Part shown: positions 48,871 through 58,400 of the stretch, piece after piece | Numbering within the stretch: position 1 is the first letter of the stretch | How the letters are laid out: every line of letters starts with the position of its first letter | Assembly: GCF_024172165.1 (NCBI RefSeq) | Contig: NZ_JAMZEB010000002.1 | Location: forward strand, 8,716,501-8,780,500 | Length of the DNA: 64,000 bases | Origin: Nonomuraea thailandensis | GTDB taxonomy: Bacteria > Actinomycetota > Actinomycetes > Streptosporangiales > Streptosporangiaceae | Reading direction: 5' to 3' | The notes under the pieces: generated by a model | Told to the model about the DNA's origin: nothing | The model's input: the letters and a program-made list of their open reading frames with translations, nothing else | The model's database searches: none | Translations under genes and position numbers: made by a program

Positions 48871-50322
48871 ATGCGCGACCCGGACGAGGAGGACGGCGGT
48901 GTGCTCGTGGGCGGAGACGCCTACGGCGACGTCAAGCTGACGACACCCGTCCGCACTCGGCGGCCGCCGCGCAGAAGTGCCAGGGCCCGCCGCCGCAACG
49001 TGCTGGCCGCCGGCCTCCTGTCCACCGGCGTGCTGATCACCACGGGCGTGGTGTGGGCGACCCCGCGCCAGATCGGCACGGTCGACGCGGGGGTGACCGC
49101 GCCCGCGTCCCAGGGCGCCGAGAACATCCTGCTGGTCGGCGTGGACAAGCGCGACGACCTCACCCGCCAGCAGCAGAACCGGCTCAAGCTGGGCCGGGAG
49201 GCCGGCCAGCGCACCGACACGATGATGGTCGTCCACCTGTCGGAGGACCACAGCAAGGTCACCGTGGTGAGCCTGCCGCGCGACACCTGGACGACGATCC
49301 CGGGCAAGGGCGACCACAAGATCAATTCCGCTTACCAGTTCGGCGGGCCCAAGCTGGCCAAGCAGACCGTCGAGGCGGCCACCGGGCTTGAGATCAACCG
49401 CTACATCGAGGTCAACATCCTGGGCTTCATCGACGTCGTCGACTCCCTCGGCGGGGTCACCGTCTGCACGCCCGTGCCCATCGACGACACCAAGATCGCG
49501 CTCAACCTGCCGGCCGGCACCCACCAGCTCGACGGCGTGCAGGCGCTCGGCTACGCCCGCACCCGCGCCACCGCCCGTTCCGACCTCGACCGCATCGACC
49601 GGCAGCAGCAGGTCATCTCGGCGCTGCTCAACCGGGCGCTGAGCGCCGACACGCTGGCCAACCCGGCCAAGCTGGCCTCGTTCGTCAACTCGACGCTGAG
49701 CACGGTGAAGGTCGATCCCGACGACGGGCTGCTCGGGCTGGCCACGCAGATGCGGGACGTCTCGCTGTCGGACGTGACGTTCGCCGAGGTGCCGCTGGCC
49801 GACGTCGACTTCAAGACCCCCACGGGCGAGTCGGCGGTGCTGTGGGACAAGCAGGCGGCCCGGGACCTGTTCGCCAAGATCGACGCGGACCAGGATCCTG
49901 CCAGGCCCACGCCGTCCGCCCCGGCCTCCACCTCGGCCTCCCCCAAGCCTCCGGCGCTCACGCCCGGCGAGATCACGCTGGAGGTCAAGAACGGCACGCT
50001 GATCACGGGCCTGGGGGCGCGGACGAAGGACGCGCTGGTCGCCTACGGCTTCAAGGTGCCGGGCAAGCCGGGGAACACCTCGAAGAAGGACTACAAGCAG
50101 ACCTTCATCCGTTACGGCGAGGCTTTCGAGGCGCAGGCGAAAGTCGTGGCCGCCGCCATTCCCGGAGCGGAGCTGCGCAAGGTGGAGCTCGACGGCATCG
50201 AGCTGATCCTGGGCAGCGACCAGCCGAAAGTCCAGCAACAGAAGTCCACTGGCACCCCGACTGCGAAGCCGAGTGTTACACCAACCACCAAAACGGCAAT
50301 GCAGAACATATGTAAGAAATAG
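48871..50322 (+). CDS. LytR-CpsA-Psr family wall-polymer ligase with LytR_C domain (copy 2)
   Basis: A 483-residue membrane ligase. The basic cytosolic N-terminus RRPPRRSARARRRN is followed by one helix (VLAAGLLSTGVLITTGVVW). The LCP domain has ENILLVGVDKRDD, QRTDTMMVVHLSEDHSKVTVVSLPRDTWTTIP, NSAYQFGG and RYIEVNILGFIDVVDSLGGVTVC. The C-terminal LytR_C domain has ITLEVKNGTLITGLGARTKDAL. AGAGGGGGACGGT precedes ATG 48871. Its place at the end of the CDP-polyol region fits attachment of that polymer to peptidoglycan (inference). It is only modestly similar to copy 1 at 32617. Confidence 0.93.
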   Translation: MRDPDEEDGGVLVGGDAYGDVKLTTPVRTRRPPRRSARARRRNVLAAGLLSTGVLITTGVVWATPRQIGTVDAGVTAPASQGAENILLVGVDKRDDLTRQQQNRLKLGREAGQRTDTMMVVHLSEDHSKVTVVSLPRDTWTTIPGKGDHKINSAYQFGGPKLAKQTVEAATGLEINRYIEVNILGFIDVVDSLGGVTVCTPVPIDDTKIALNLPAGTHQLDGVQALGYARTRATARSDLDRIDRQQQVISALLNRALSADTLANPAKLASFVNSTLSTVKVDPDDGLLGLATQMRDVSLSDVTFAEVPLADVDFKTPTGESAVLWDKQAARDLFAKIDADQDPARPTPSAPASTSASPKPPALTPGEITLEVKNGTLITGLGARTKDALVAYGFKVPGKPGNTSKKDYKQTFIRYGEAFEAQAKVVAAAIPGAELRKVELDGIELILGSDQPKVQQQKSTGTPTAKPSVTPTTKTAMQNICKK

Positions 50323-50347
50323 GCATAATTATCGAGGTGTCGGGCAG

Positions 50348-50704
50348 GTGAGGCCCATGGTGGTCAGGCACTGGCGGGAGGAGCCCTGTACGGTTCTGCA
50401 CGTCGTAGGCGATCTCGACGTTGCAGGCGCGCCCCGGTTGCGGGCGGAGCTGGAGCAGGCCCTCGCGGCCGCCGATCCCCTCAACGTGGTCGTGGACCTC
50501 ACCGAGGTGCCGTTCTGCGACTCCGTCGGGCTCGGCGTGCTGGTGGCCACGCTCAACCACATCCAGGATCTGCACGGGCGCATGATCCTGGTCCTCGCTC
50601 CCGGAATGATCCGCCACTTGCTGACGATCACCAATCTCGACCGGCATTTCGAGACGAGCCCTTCCCTCACCGAGGCGCGGGCCGCGCTGGAGAACGCCGC
50701 CTGA
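50348..50704 (+). CDS. STAS-domain anti-sigma factor antagonist
   Basis: A 118-residue SpoIIAA/RsbV-like protein. Segments CTVLHVVGDLDVAGAPRLRAELEQAL, VVVDLTEVPFCDSVGLGVLVATL (Ser in DSVGLG is the phosphorylation site) and ILVLAPGMIRHLLTITNL define the fold. It would release a sigma factor by binding an RsbW-type kinase when dephosphorylated. No partner kinase is encoded nearby. The GTG at 50348 has GAGGTG upstream; ATG 50357 is an alternative. It starts 26 bp after the LCP stop and may be read through from it. Confidence 0.88.
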   Translation: MRPMVVRHWREEPCTVLHVVGDLDVAGAPRLRAELEQALAAADPLNVVVDLTEVPFCDSVGLGVLVATLNHIQDLHGRMILVLAPGMIRHLLTITNLDRHFETSPSLTEARAALENAA

Positions 50705-50825
50705 GCGGTAGCGGGTCATCCGGTAAGAGGTGTGCGAGAACATGGTCGGGTCATGTTGGGCACGCCTCTCCACGACCCTTCTCCGAGTCGCGGGAGAGCC
50801 CCCTTGAGGTGCGGAGGCTTTCACG

Positions 50826-51656
50826 TTGTTCGACCAGTTCCCCGAGCCTGCGCGCTCCCAGCTCCGCGCCGCCTTCGACGAGGGCAGGACACGGCCTGAG
50901 TGGTGCTTCGCGCAAGGGCAGGCCCGCCTGGCCTACTGGGCGCCCTTCCCCGGCTCGGAGCCGGCGATCGTCTGGCAGTTCGAGCCGGGCCCCGACCCCG
51001 TGGCCGCCGCCGGCCTGCTGCGCGGCAGCCTCGGCGCGATGGGCCTGACCAAGGTGATCCACGACATCTCGCTCCAGCCGGGGCTCGATCCCGTCGTCGA
51101 TCGCGCGGTCGAGCACGAGGCGCTCATCGAGGCCGGGTTCTCCATGGAGGTGGAGCGGCTGATGCTGGAGTGGGCGGCCGGGAGCGACGTGCCCGCCGAT
51201 CCGGGCAGGCTGGCCTACCGCCCCGCCCGCCGCATGGACCCCGCCGAGGTGATCGACATCCTCGTACGCGTCTCCGAGGGCTCGCTCGACCACGACACGC
51301 AGGTGGAGGTGGCCACGTCGGGCGCGGAGAAGGAGGCCCGGTGGATGTACGACGACCTGATGAGCCGCAAGGCCAAGCCCGGCTGGTTCGTCATCGGCTA
51401 CCTCGGTGACTCCCCCGTCGGGCTGGTGGCGCCCGACGACCACTCGATCGCCTACATCGGCGTGGTGCCCGAGCACCGCGGCCACGGCTACGTCGACGAC
51501 CTGCTGGCCCACGGCACCCGCACGCTCGCCGAGGCCGGCCTGCAACGCATCGTGGCCGCCACCGACGTCGCCAACGTCCCCACCGCCGACGCCTTCCTGC
51601 GTGCTGGATACTCGGAGACCGGCCGGTTGTTCCGCTATTACTGGAGGGCATCGTGA
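50826..51656 (+). CDS. GNAT-family N-acetyltransferase
   Basis: A 276-residue protein. The C-terminal half is a GNAT domain: WFVIGYLGDSPVGLVAPD, then IAYIGVVPEHRGHGYVDDLLAHGT, the acetyl-CoA motif A with RGHGY, and VAATDVANVPTADAFLRAGYSETGRLFRYY. The N-terminal ~130 residues form another, degenerate GNAT-like lobe (HEALIEAGFSMEVERLMLEW). Substrate unknown. TTG 50826 is supported by GGAGG 8 nt upstream. It ends overlapping the oxidoreductase start by 4 nt (GTGA). Confidence 0.85.
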   Translation: MFDQFPEPARSQLRAAFDEGRTRPEWCFAQGQARLAYWAPFPGSEPAIVWQFEPGPDPVAAAGLLRGSLGAMGLTKVIHDISLQPGLDPVVDRAVEHEALIEAGFSMEVERLMLEWAAGSDVPADPGRLAYRPARRMDPAEVIDILVRVSEGSLDHDTQVEVATSGAEKEARWMYDDLMSRKAKPGWFVIGYLGDSPVGLVAPDDHSIAYIGVVPEHRGHGYVDDLLAHGTRTLAEAGLQRIVAATDVANVPTADAFLRAGYSETGRLFRYYWRAS

Positions 51657-52492
51657 GACTCGGCGTCATGTTCGACCGGGGGCTGCCGCCCGAGCAGCTC
51701 GTCCCGTTCGCCAGAGCGCTCGACGAGACGTCCGTCGACGACCTGTGGGTGGTGGAGGACCTGGGCTGGACGGGCGGCCTCACCTCGGCCGCCACGGCGC
51801 TCGCCGTCACCTCCCGGCTGCGCGTCGGCCTGGGCATCGCCCCCGCGCCGCTGCGCAACCCGGCGCTGCTGGCGATGGAGCTGGGAAACCTGGCACGGAT
51901 GCACCCGGGGCGGCTGGCGGCCGGGATCGGGCACGGCGTACTCGACTGGATGCGCCAGGTGGGCGCCGCCCCGGCCTCGCCGCTCGCCCTGCTGGAGGAG
52001 ACGATCACCGCGGTGACCGCGCTGCTGCGCGGCGAGACCGTCACCCTGCACGGCAAGGAGGTCCACCTGGACGGCGTGTCGCTGGTGCACCCGCCGGCCG
52101 AGCCGCCGCCCGTGCTGGCCGGGGTGAAGCGGCCGCGCTCGCTGGCGCTGTCGGGGCGCGTGGCCCAGGGCACGATCGTGCCCGAGGGCGTGGGCCCCGA
52201 CCAGGTGCCCGGGATCATCGAGACGATCGGGGCCGGGCGGGAGCACGAGCTGGTCGTGTTCACCTTCCTGCGCGTCGGGTCGGGCAGCGCGGAGGCGGTG
52301 CGGGAGGCGGTGGCCGGGCAGGCCGGGTTCCTGGGTGTCCCGCCGGAGGACGTGGCGATGGCGTCCGGCACCGCCGAGGAGGCCGCGGCGCAGGTCAAGA
52401 GCCTGTGGGCGGCCGGGGCCACGTCGGTGGCGGTACGCCCGATCGGGGCCGACCCGCTGGGGCAGGTGCACGCGCTGCTGTCGGCGCTGTAG
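51653..52492 (+). CDS. LLM-class flavin-dependent oxidoreductase, possibly F420-dependent
   Basis: A 279-residue TIM-barrel enzyme of the luciferase-like monooxygenase family: MRLGVMFDRGLPPEQLVPFARALDE, RLRVGLGIAPAPLRNPALLAMELGNLARMHPGRLAAGIGHG and a C-terminal helix ATSVAVRPIGADPLGQVHALL. Many actinomycete LLM proteins use reduced F420 rather than FMNH2, and this genome encodes F420 synthesis, so F420 use is plausible but unproven. The GTG at 51653 overlaps the GNAT stop. The two probably modify the same small molecule or are simply coupled. Confidence 0.86.
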   Translation: MRLGVMFDRGLPPEQLVPFARALDETSVDDLWVVEDLGWTGGLTSAATALAVTSRLRVGLGIAPAPLRNPALLAMELGNLARMHPGRLAAGIGHGVLDWMRQVGAAPASPLALLEETITAVTALLRGETVTLHGKEVHLDGVSLVHPPAEPPPVLAGVKRPRSLALSGRVAQGTIVPEGVGPDQVPGIIETIGAGREHELVVFTFLRVGSGSAEAVREAVAGQAGFLGVPPEDVAMASGTAEEAAAQVKSLWAAGATSVAVRPIGADPLGQVHALLSAL

Positions 52493-52577
52493 CGGCCCCG
52501 ACACCGGCCGAACGGCCGATGCCGATTCGGCCGGACGGTCGATGGCCGGGGCGGCCCGCTCGGCCACGATCGGGGCC

Positions 52578-53297
52578 ATGAGGCAGATTGCGGCAATCGC
52601 GGCATGCGTGGCGCTCCTGGCGGCCACCGGTTGCGGCGTGGACCTGAAGGCCGACGAGGTCCACGCCGCCCGGTCGTTCCCCTTCACCGGGGCCGACCTG
52701 AAGATCGACGCCTCCCTGGGCGGCGTCCGCGTCCTCCAGGGCGCCGGCGGCGCCGTCCAGGTGGAGCGGTGGGTGCGCGGCAAGGCCGCCGACGCCCCCG
52801 CCTGGTCGCTGCGCGACGGCACCCTGCGCCTGAGCGCCGCCTGCGACATGGTCTTCGGCGACTGCGGCGCCCGCTACCACGTCAAGGTCCCGCCCGGCGT
52901 CCGGCTCTCGATCGACGTGACGGACGGTCTGATCCTGGACGGTCTCACGCAGGACGTGGCCGCCAGCAGCCGGGATCGCATCCAGGTCACGGGCGCCTCG
53001 GGCCGGCTGCGGCTGCGGAGCGACGGCTCGATCACCGGCGCGGGCCTCACGTCCCCGTACGTGCGCTGCCGCACCTCGGACGGGCCGATCGACGTGGCGT
53101 TCACCGATCCCCCCACCACCCTCGACCTGCGCTCGCAGGACGGCGGGGTGACGGCGCGGGTTCCCTCGGGCACGTACGCGGTGACGGCCACGAGCACGGA
53201 CGGGAGCACGCGCTCGGAGGTGAAGAACGACCGGGAGAGCGAACGGAGGATCGCGGCCGGCAGCGGGAGCGGCCACGTCCGGATCCTGGCGAAGTGA
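52578..53297 (+). CDS. Lipoprotein with a DUF4097-like beta-helical domain
   Basis: A 239-residue lipoprotein. The signal peptide RQIAAIAACVALLAATGC ends in a lipobox LAATGC, predicting lipidation at Cys19. The mature protein is beta-rich with alternating strands (LKIDASLGGVRVLQGAGGAVQVERWVRG; LRLRSDGSITGAGL; IDVAFTDPPTTLDLRSQDGGV), as in DUF4097 putative adhesins. A possible disulfide is formed by Cys in AACDMVFGDCGARY. The ATG at 52578 lacks a clear ribosome-binding site. Upstream is a short GGCCG-rich set of small palindromes. It is separated from the next gene by a terminator. Confidence 0.82.
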   Translation: MRQIAAIAACVALLAATGCGVDLKADEVHAARSFPFTGADLKIDASLGGVRVLQGAGGAVQVERWVRGKAADAPAWSLRDGTLRLSAACDMVFGDCGARYHVKVPPGVRLSIDVTDGLILDGLTQDVAASSRDRIQVTGASGRLRLRSDGSITGAGLTSPYVRCRTSDGPIDVAFTDPPTTLDLRSQDGGVTARVPSGTYAVTATSTDGSTRSEVKNDRESERRIAAGSGSGHVRILAK

Positions 53298-53302
53298 CGG
53301 CG

Positions 53303-53330
53303 GGGTGCGGTGGCGTCGTCCACCGCACCC
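53303..53330. terminator. Bidirectional hairpin terminator
   Basis: GGGTGCGGTGG (53303-53313) pairs exactly with CCACCGCACCC (53320-53330) across a 6-nt loop. It lies between the convergent lipoprotein and tandem-repeat-protein genes. Confidence 0.9.
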
Positions 53331-53337
53331 GAGCCGG

Positions 53338-54144
53338 CTACTGCCAGATGGCGGCGTACTTGCCGTTCTCCGCGTTGACCTGCACCGGGGCGAGCCCCTT
53401 GGCCTTGAGGTCGTCGAAGCGCTTCTGGTAGCCGGAAGCGCTCATGTCCACGTAGTGGGCCCAGGACCTGACCCGGTCCTTGCGCCACACGGCCGCGTAC
53501 GTCCCGTCGGGCGCCACGGCGATCCTGACCGGCCGGAAACCCTTCTTCTTCTTGGCGTAGAACTCGGCCTCGTGCTGCTTGAGCGACTTGCCGTAGGTGT
53601 ACTGCCAGGCGCCGCCGCCGGCGCTCCACACGGCGACGTAGCGGATGTCGCCCGGCGTGCCGTACGCGTCGACCGAGGTCAGCGCGAGCTTCTTGGCGGC
53701 GGCCTCCTTGTTGGCGGCGGCGAAGGCGGCCGGGGTGAGGCCGGCCCTGGCCAGGAACGCGCCGGGCTTCTTCTCGAAGACTGCGGTGAACACCTCCGAG
53801 CCGGCCGGCCCGGTGGCCGAGACGGAGGTCGGCTGCGCCCCCTCCTCCAGCCCGGCGTCGAACCGCTTCTGGAACCCGTCGGCCGACATGCCCTGCCAGA
53901 TGCCCCACTCACCGGAGCCGCCCTTGACCCAGACGGCGGCGTACCGCTCCCCGTCGGAGACGTTGACCGTGATCGGCCGGTAGCCCTGGTCCTTGAGCTG
54001 CTTCACCCGGGCGACGCTCTGGCTCGCGCTCAGGTCGTGGTAGGCGACCCAGGCCGGCGCCGCCTGCGCCATGGCCGCCGCCGGAACGGCGGCGGCCATG
54101 GCCAGCACGGACGTGACGATCGCGATCTTCCCCGTGGTCCGCAT
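53338..54144 (-). CDS. Secreted tandem-repeat protein (BTRD1-like)
   Basis: A 268-residue exported protein with a signal peptide (MRTTGKIAIVTSVLAMAAAVPAAAMAQA, cleavage near residue 28). The mature part consists of about five repeats of ~45 residues, each with a Phe/Tyr-rich helix (SVARVKQLKDQGYRPITV; FQKRFDAGLEEGAQP; YQKRFDDLKAKGLAP) followed by a YAAVW/YVAVW strand. This matches bacterial tandem repeat domain 1 proteins. Some family members are C-terminal or N-terminal parts of secreted hydrolases; here no catalytic domain is present. Role unknown, probably binding outside the cell. Confidence 0.78.
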   Translation of the reverse strand: MRTTGKIAIVTSVLAMAAAVPAAAMAQAAPAWVAYHDLSASQSVARVKQLKDQGYRPITVNVSDGERYAAVWVKGGSGEWGIWQGMSADGFQKRFDAGLEEGAQPTSVSATGPAGSEVFTAVFEKKPGAFLARAGLTPAAFAAANKEAAAKKLALTSVDAYGTPGDIRYVAVWSAGGGAWQYTYGKSLKQHEAEFYAKKKKGFRPVRIAVAPDGTYAAVWRKDRVRSWAHYVDMSASGYQKRFDDLKAKGLAPVQVNAENGKYAAIWQ

Positions 54145-54237
54145 GACCCTCCCATGCAGGATGCTTTACTCGTTCAAGGGGCACGACCCTAACAGTCCGC
54201 GCTGACCGGCCGCAGGCGGCCTGTCATGGAGGCGGCG

Positions 54238-55374
54238 TCAGCCGACGCGCTCGAAGGGCGTCGGCGACTGGCCGGTCCAGCGGTAGAGCTGGGCGTGGCC
54301 GGTGTGCTTGGAGACGCCGTCCTCGGTGACCTTGCCGGCCTTGGCCACGTAGTAGTGGCCGCCGCCGAGCGAGATCAGCCCGTACTCACCGGTGAACTGC
54401 CAGCCCCTGACCCCGGTCGCCGCGTCCTCCAGCCCGCCGGGCGCCAGCGTGAGGAGCTGGCCGCGCTCGGCCTGCGGCTGGCCGGCGAGCTCGCCCGTCC
54501 TGGGGCGGGCGGCGCCGTCCACCATGAAGAAGGTGTAGTTCGGGAACTGCGGCTTGGTGCCCTTGTAGACGGCCATCATCCAGTTGCCGGTGTGCTCGTC
54601 GTACTCGAGGTTCTGCACGCCGTAGGTGGTGTTGCCGGTGTAGGCGAAGTACTTGCCGTCCACCTGCTCGGGGCCGCTCTTGTGCGGGGCGCTCTCGGTG
54701 AGCGGGCGCTCGTACTTCTTCCACTGCTGGATGTCGTACTGGAGCAGGACCTGGTAGTCGTTGTCCTGCCGGGTGGTGTTGGCGTAGATGCCGTAGGCGA
54801 CGGTCAGCTTCTGCCTGCCGTGCTTCCTGCCGAACTCGGGGCCGAACGAGACGCCGTCGATGCCGCTGCAGCCGTAGCGGTGGTCGGGGGTGTTGCCGAC
54901 GTTGCCGTCGAACCTGCCGTCCCCGTTCATGTCGGCCACGTAGTCGGCGACGACCTCCTTCAGGTACACGGTCTTGACCACGTCGGCGGTCTGGGCGTCC
55001 ATGTCGGGCGCGGTGATGCGGTCCACGTCGAAGATCGCGATGTAGAACGACTCCTGCTCCTTGTACTCCAGCGAGCCGTACACGCGGCCGTCCTGGGAGT
55101 TGAAGTCGAGGTCGCCCAGGTGGCCGGTGAAGCCGGTCACGGAGCCGACGAGCCTGCCCTGAAGGTCGGTCTTGACGAGGAGGTTGGTGAAGGAGAAGTA
55201 CATGTACCCCTTGCGCTGGTCGATGGCCATGCCCTGGACGTGGCCGGCCGTCCAGGCGCCGCCGTAGATCTCCGTCGGGAGGTCGCGGGGACGGTCGGCG
55301 GCGCCTGCCGGGGTGGCGGCGAGGAAGGAGAGGGCGGAGGTGGCGGCGAGGGTGAGTGTCAGGACCTTGCGCAT
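54238..55374 (-). CDS. Secreted protein of unknown function, beta-propeller-like
   Basis: A 378-residue exported protein. The signal peptide MRKVLTLTLAATSALSFLAATPAGA ends near residue 25. The mature part is rich in aromatic and Gly residues with short strand-turn blocks (HVQGMAIDQRKGYMYFSFTNLLVKTDLQGRLVG; HLGDLDFNSQDGRVYGSLEYKEQESFYIAIFDVD; VQNLEYDEHTGNWMMAVY), resembling a beta-propeller. MNGDGRFDGNVG is a calcium-loop-like element. No catalytic motif is recognised. ATG 55374 is chosen because the signal peptide starts there. Confidence 0.75.
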   Translation of the reverse strand: MRKVLTLTLAATSALSFLAATPAGAADRPRDLPTEIYGGAWTAGHVQGMAIDQRKGYMYFSFTNLLVKTDLQGRLVGSVTGFTGHLGDLDFNSQDGRVYGSLEYKEQESFYIAIFDVDRITAPDMDAQTADVVKTVYLKEVVADYVADMNGDGRFDGNVGNTPDHRYGCSGIDGVSFGPEFGRKHGRQKLTVAYGIYANTTRQDNDYQVLLQYDIQQWKKYERPLTESAPHKSGPEQVDGKYFAYTGNTTYGVQNLEYDEHTGNWMMAVYKGTKPQFPNYTFFMVDGAARPRTGELAGQPQAERGQLLTLAPGGLEDAATGVRGWQFTGEYGLISLGGGHYYVAKAGKVTEDGVSKHTGHAQLYRWTGQSPTPFERVG

Positions 55375-55490
55375 GGTGCGGTAACCCCGTCTTCGACGTT
55401 CGATGATCAAAAATCGACGTTATACCGCACCCATGCAGATGTCTGACAATTTCCTGAACTGTCAGTGAAGTGGTGCCGAACCCTCCCCGT

Positions 55491-58400
55491 TCACTCCATG
55501 GCCGTCGTGACCCGGCGTGCCCGGTACCCCGCCTCGCGCAGGCCGCTCGCCCTGACCCGCCGCAGCAGCTCACGCCAGGCCTCGCCCCAGCCCGCCCTGA
55601 TGGCGCACGACTCGGCCAGCGCGACGGCCAGCAACGCGCCCGCCTCGCCGCGCTCCGCCAGCCACCGCGCGTGCGGCAGCAGCAGCTCCGCCGGCACGTC
55701 CCGCGCCGACGCCGCGAGCAGCTTGCCGGCCTCGGCGGCGGCCAGCACCCCGGGGATCGTCCCGAGCAGCCGGGCCAGGTCGTGCCGCGGGTCGTGTTCC
55801 CAGTCCACGGTGGCGGCCAGCAGCTCGGCCGCCAGGTCGGCGGGCAGATCGTCCACGATCGCCCGCGCGGCCTGCCGTACCGGCTCCGGGTCCACGGCGT
55901 GGCGCGGGCGCCGGCCCTGGCCGGGATGGAGGTTCAGGCGGGGGTGCCGGCCCTGGCCGGGATGGAGGTTCAGGCGCAGGTCCAGCACGATGGTTGCGAG
56001 CCGCTGGGCGGCCGGGCGGTCGCGTTCGGCTCCTGCGTCCGGGCCGTCGGGCGCGGCGGCGAGCGCGCGCACGGTCCGCCGCAGCTCCTCCACCCCGCTC
56101 CCCGAGCAGGCCACCCCCACCAGCCCGTGGGCCGCGGCCCGCCACTCGGCGGTCCGGCCGAGCTCGCGGACGATCTCGGCCAGCCGCTCCGGGGCGCCGC
56201 GCACGTAGGAGCCCCAGCGAGGCAGCGCACGGACGGCCACCAGCCGGGTCCCCAGGTCACCCGAACGGGTCGCGGCGGCGATCAGCTCCCCGTACGCGGG
56301 CCGCCACCGCTCCGGCAGGTTCAGCGGCTGCGGCCCCAGCACCGGGGCGGCCACGTCCTCCGCCGCCGCGACCGCCTCCCTGAGCAGCTCCCAGGCCTCC
56401 GGCTCGGAGAGCAGGTCCGCCGCCGCCGACACGATCGCCGCCCGGACGTCCTTGTGCTGTCCCTGCGCCTCCCACAGCCCACGCAGCACGCCCATCGCGC
56501 CGGGCGCGCGGTGCCGGGCCAGCAGCCGGATGGCCTCCTTGCGCGCGGCGACCTTCCCACCGGCCAGCACCGGCCCCAGCTCCGCCGCCAGCTCCGCGGG
56601 CCGCACGAACCTGGCCGCCCGCGCCGCCCCGTACACCGCCACGTGCGCGTCGTCCCCGCCCGCGTGCGCGAGCAGGTCGCCCAGCACGTCCTGCGGCGAC
56701 ACCGTCCACGGCAGCGCGGTCAGCGCGGCCCGCCGCACCGCGGTCTCCCCCGGCGTCACGTACGCCCGCAACCGCGCGGCCGGCACCCCGGGCACCTCGC
56801 CCGTCCTCCGCACGGCCCGCGCCCGCTCCCACACGGGCAGCGTGGTGTCCCGCGCGACCCGTTCCAGCAGCCCCAGGTACGCCTCGCGCTGCCGGGCCGT
56901 CCAGCGCAGCACGGCCGCGCGCGGCACGTGGTGCACCCGGCGCGCGCCGCTCCTGGCGAAGCGCCCCTCCGGATCCTCCGGGCCGAGCGCGGCCTCCAGC
57001 AGGTCCGTACGCTGCCACGCCAGCACCTCGAACACCCTGTCCAGCTGCACCACGGACGGATCCGCCGCCAGCAGCCCCGCCACCCGCTCACCCCTCGTCC
57101 GCGGCGGCTCCAGCCAGTACTCGACGGCCTCGATCGCCTCCGCCCCGTCGACCGCGTCCAGCGCGCGCTCCAGCGCCCGCTGCAGCTCGGGCAGCTCGTG
57201 CCCGCGGCGGCCGAGTGCCGTGGCGATCACGAAGGCGAGCCGGTGCCTGTCGTGGCCGGCCGCCGCCTCCAGGTACGGCGCCAGCCTGCGGACCAGCTCG
57301 ACCTCCCGGCCGCGCCGCAACACCTCCGTCAGATGGCTGAGCGTGGCCGTGCCCACGTGCTCGATCACCCGCTCGAACGTCCGCATGCCGAACTCCAGCA
57401 GGGCCGCGTCCTCCCGCGTGGCCCCCTGCTCGAAGACCCAGGCGGCCAGGCTGCTGACGGCGTGCCGCGTGCGGAGCGAGCAGTCGCGGGCCGCCAGCGC
57501 GTCCTCGGCGAGCCCGTCGAGGAAGGGCACGTGCGCGGGCTGGATGAGCCCGCCGGGGATCCCGGCCAAGGCCGTGAGGGCCGCGGCGCGCACCGGGTCC
57601 TGCTCGTTGCGCAGGCGGGTCAGGGCGTCCGTCAGCCGGGTGAGGGCCTCGGGGTCGCGGCTGCGGCCCGCGCAGGCGATCAGGTTGACGTAGCCGTTGG
57701 CGCGGTCCTGTGCGTCGGAGCGGCGGGTGGCGGCGCGCAGCACCGGCTCGGCCTCGTCGTAGGGGAGGAAGGCGGTGATCTCCAGCGTGCGCAGCTCGTC
57801 CTCGGCGACGGCGCGCAGCCCGAGCATGCGGCGGGCCACGGCGACGCGGCGGCTCAGCGGGAGGAGGTTCAGCAGGTCCTCGGAGTGGACCTGCTGGGAG
57901 AGGTCGGGGTTCAGCAGGTCCTCGGAGGAGACCTGCTGGGAGGGGTCGGCGCCTCGCGTCGTCGCCGTGAACATCGCGTCCCTGCGGGAGGGCGGCAGCG
58001 ACCGCAGCAGATCGGCTACCGCGCCGGGCTGCTCGCGCACCGCCCTGCCCAGCTCGGCCAGCCGCTCGTCGGTGAGCGCGGCCAGCCGCCGCCGCACGCC
58101 CGCCCGCCTGAGCAGGCCGGCGAGCGGGCGCTGCCGGCCGGGGGTCAGGTAGACGGCCAGCGTACGGGCCGGGTCGGCGTCCAGGAGCCGGCCCGCGCAG
58201 CGCCACGACCTGGGCGTCCAGTGGCGCTCCAGCAGCGCGATCACCCGCTCGGGGGCGTGCCTGGCGGCGGCCTCCACGCCGGGGACCACGGTCGGCCACC
58301 AGGTGTTCCGCAGGTCCTGGGGCAGGCCGTCCAGCGTCTGCTCGACGTGGTCGAGCACCAGGAGCGGGTGCTTCCCGGCCAGCGCCGCCCAGTTGGGCAC

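Noticed and set aside
52493..52577. GGCCG-rich small palindromes before the lipoprotein gene
   Set aside because: They are short and expected by chance at this GC content. No strong terminator or operator stands out.
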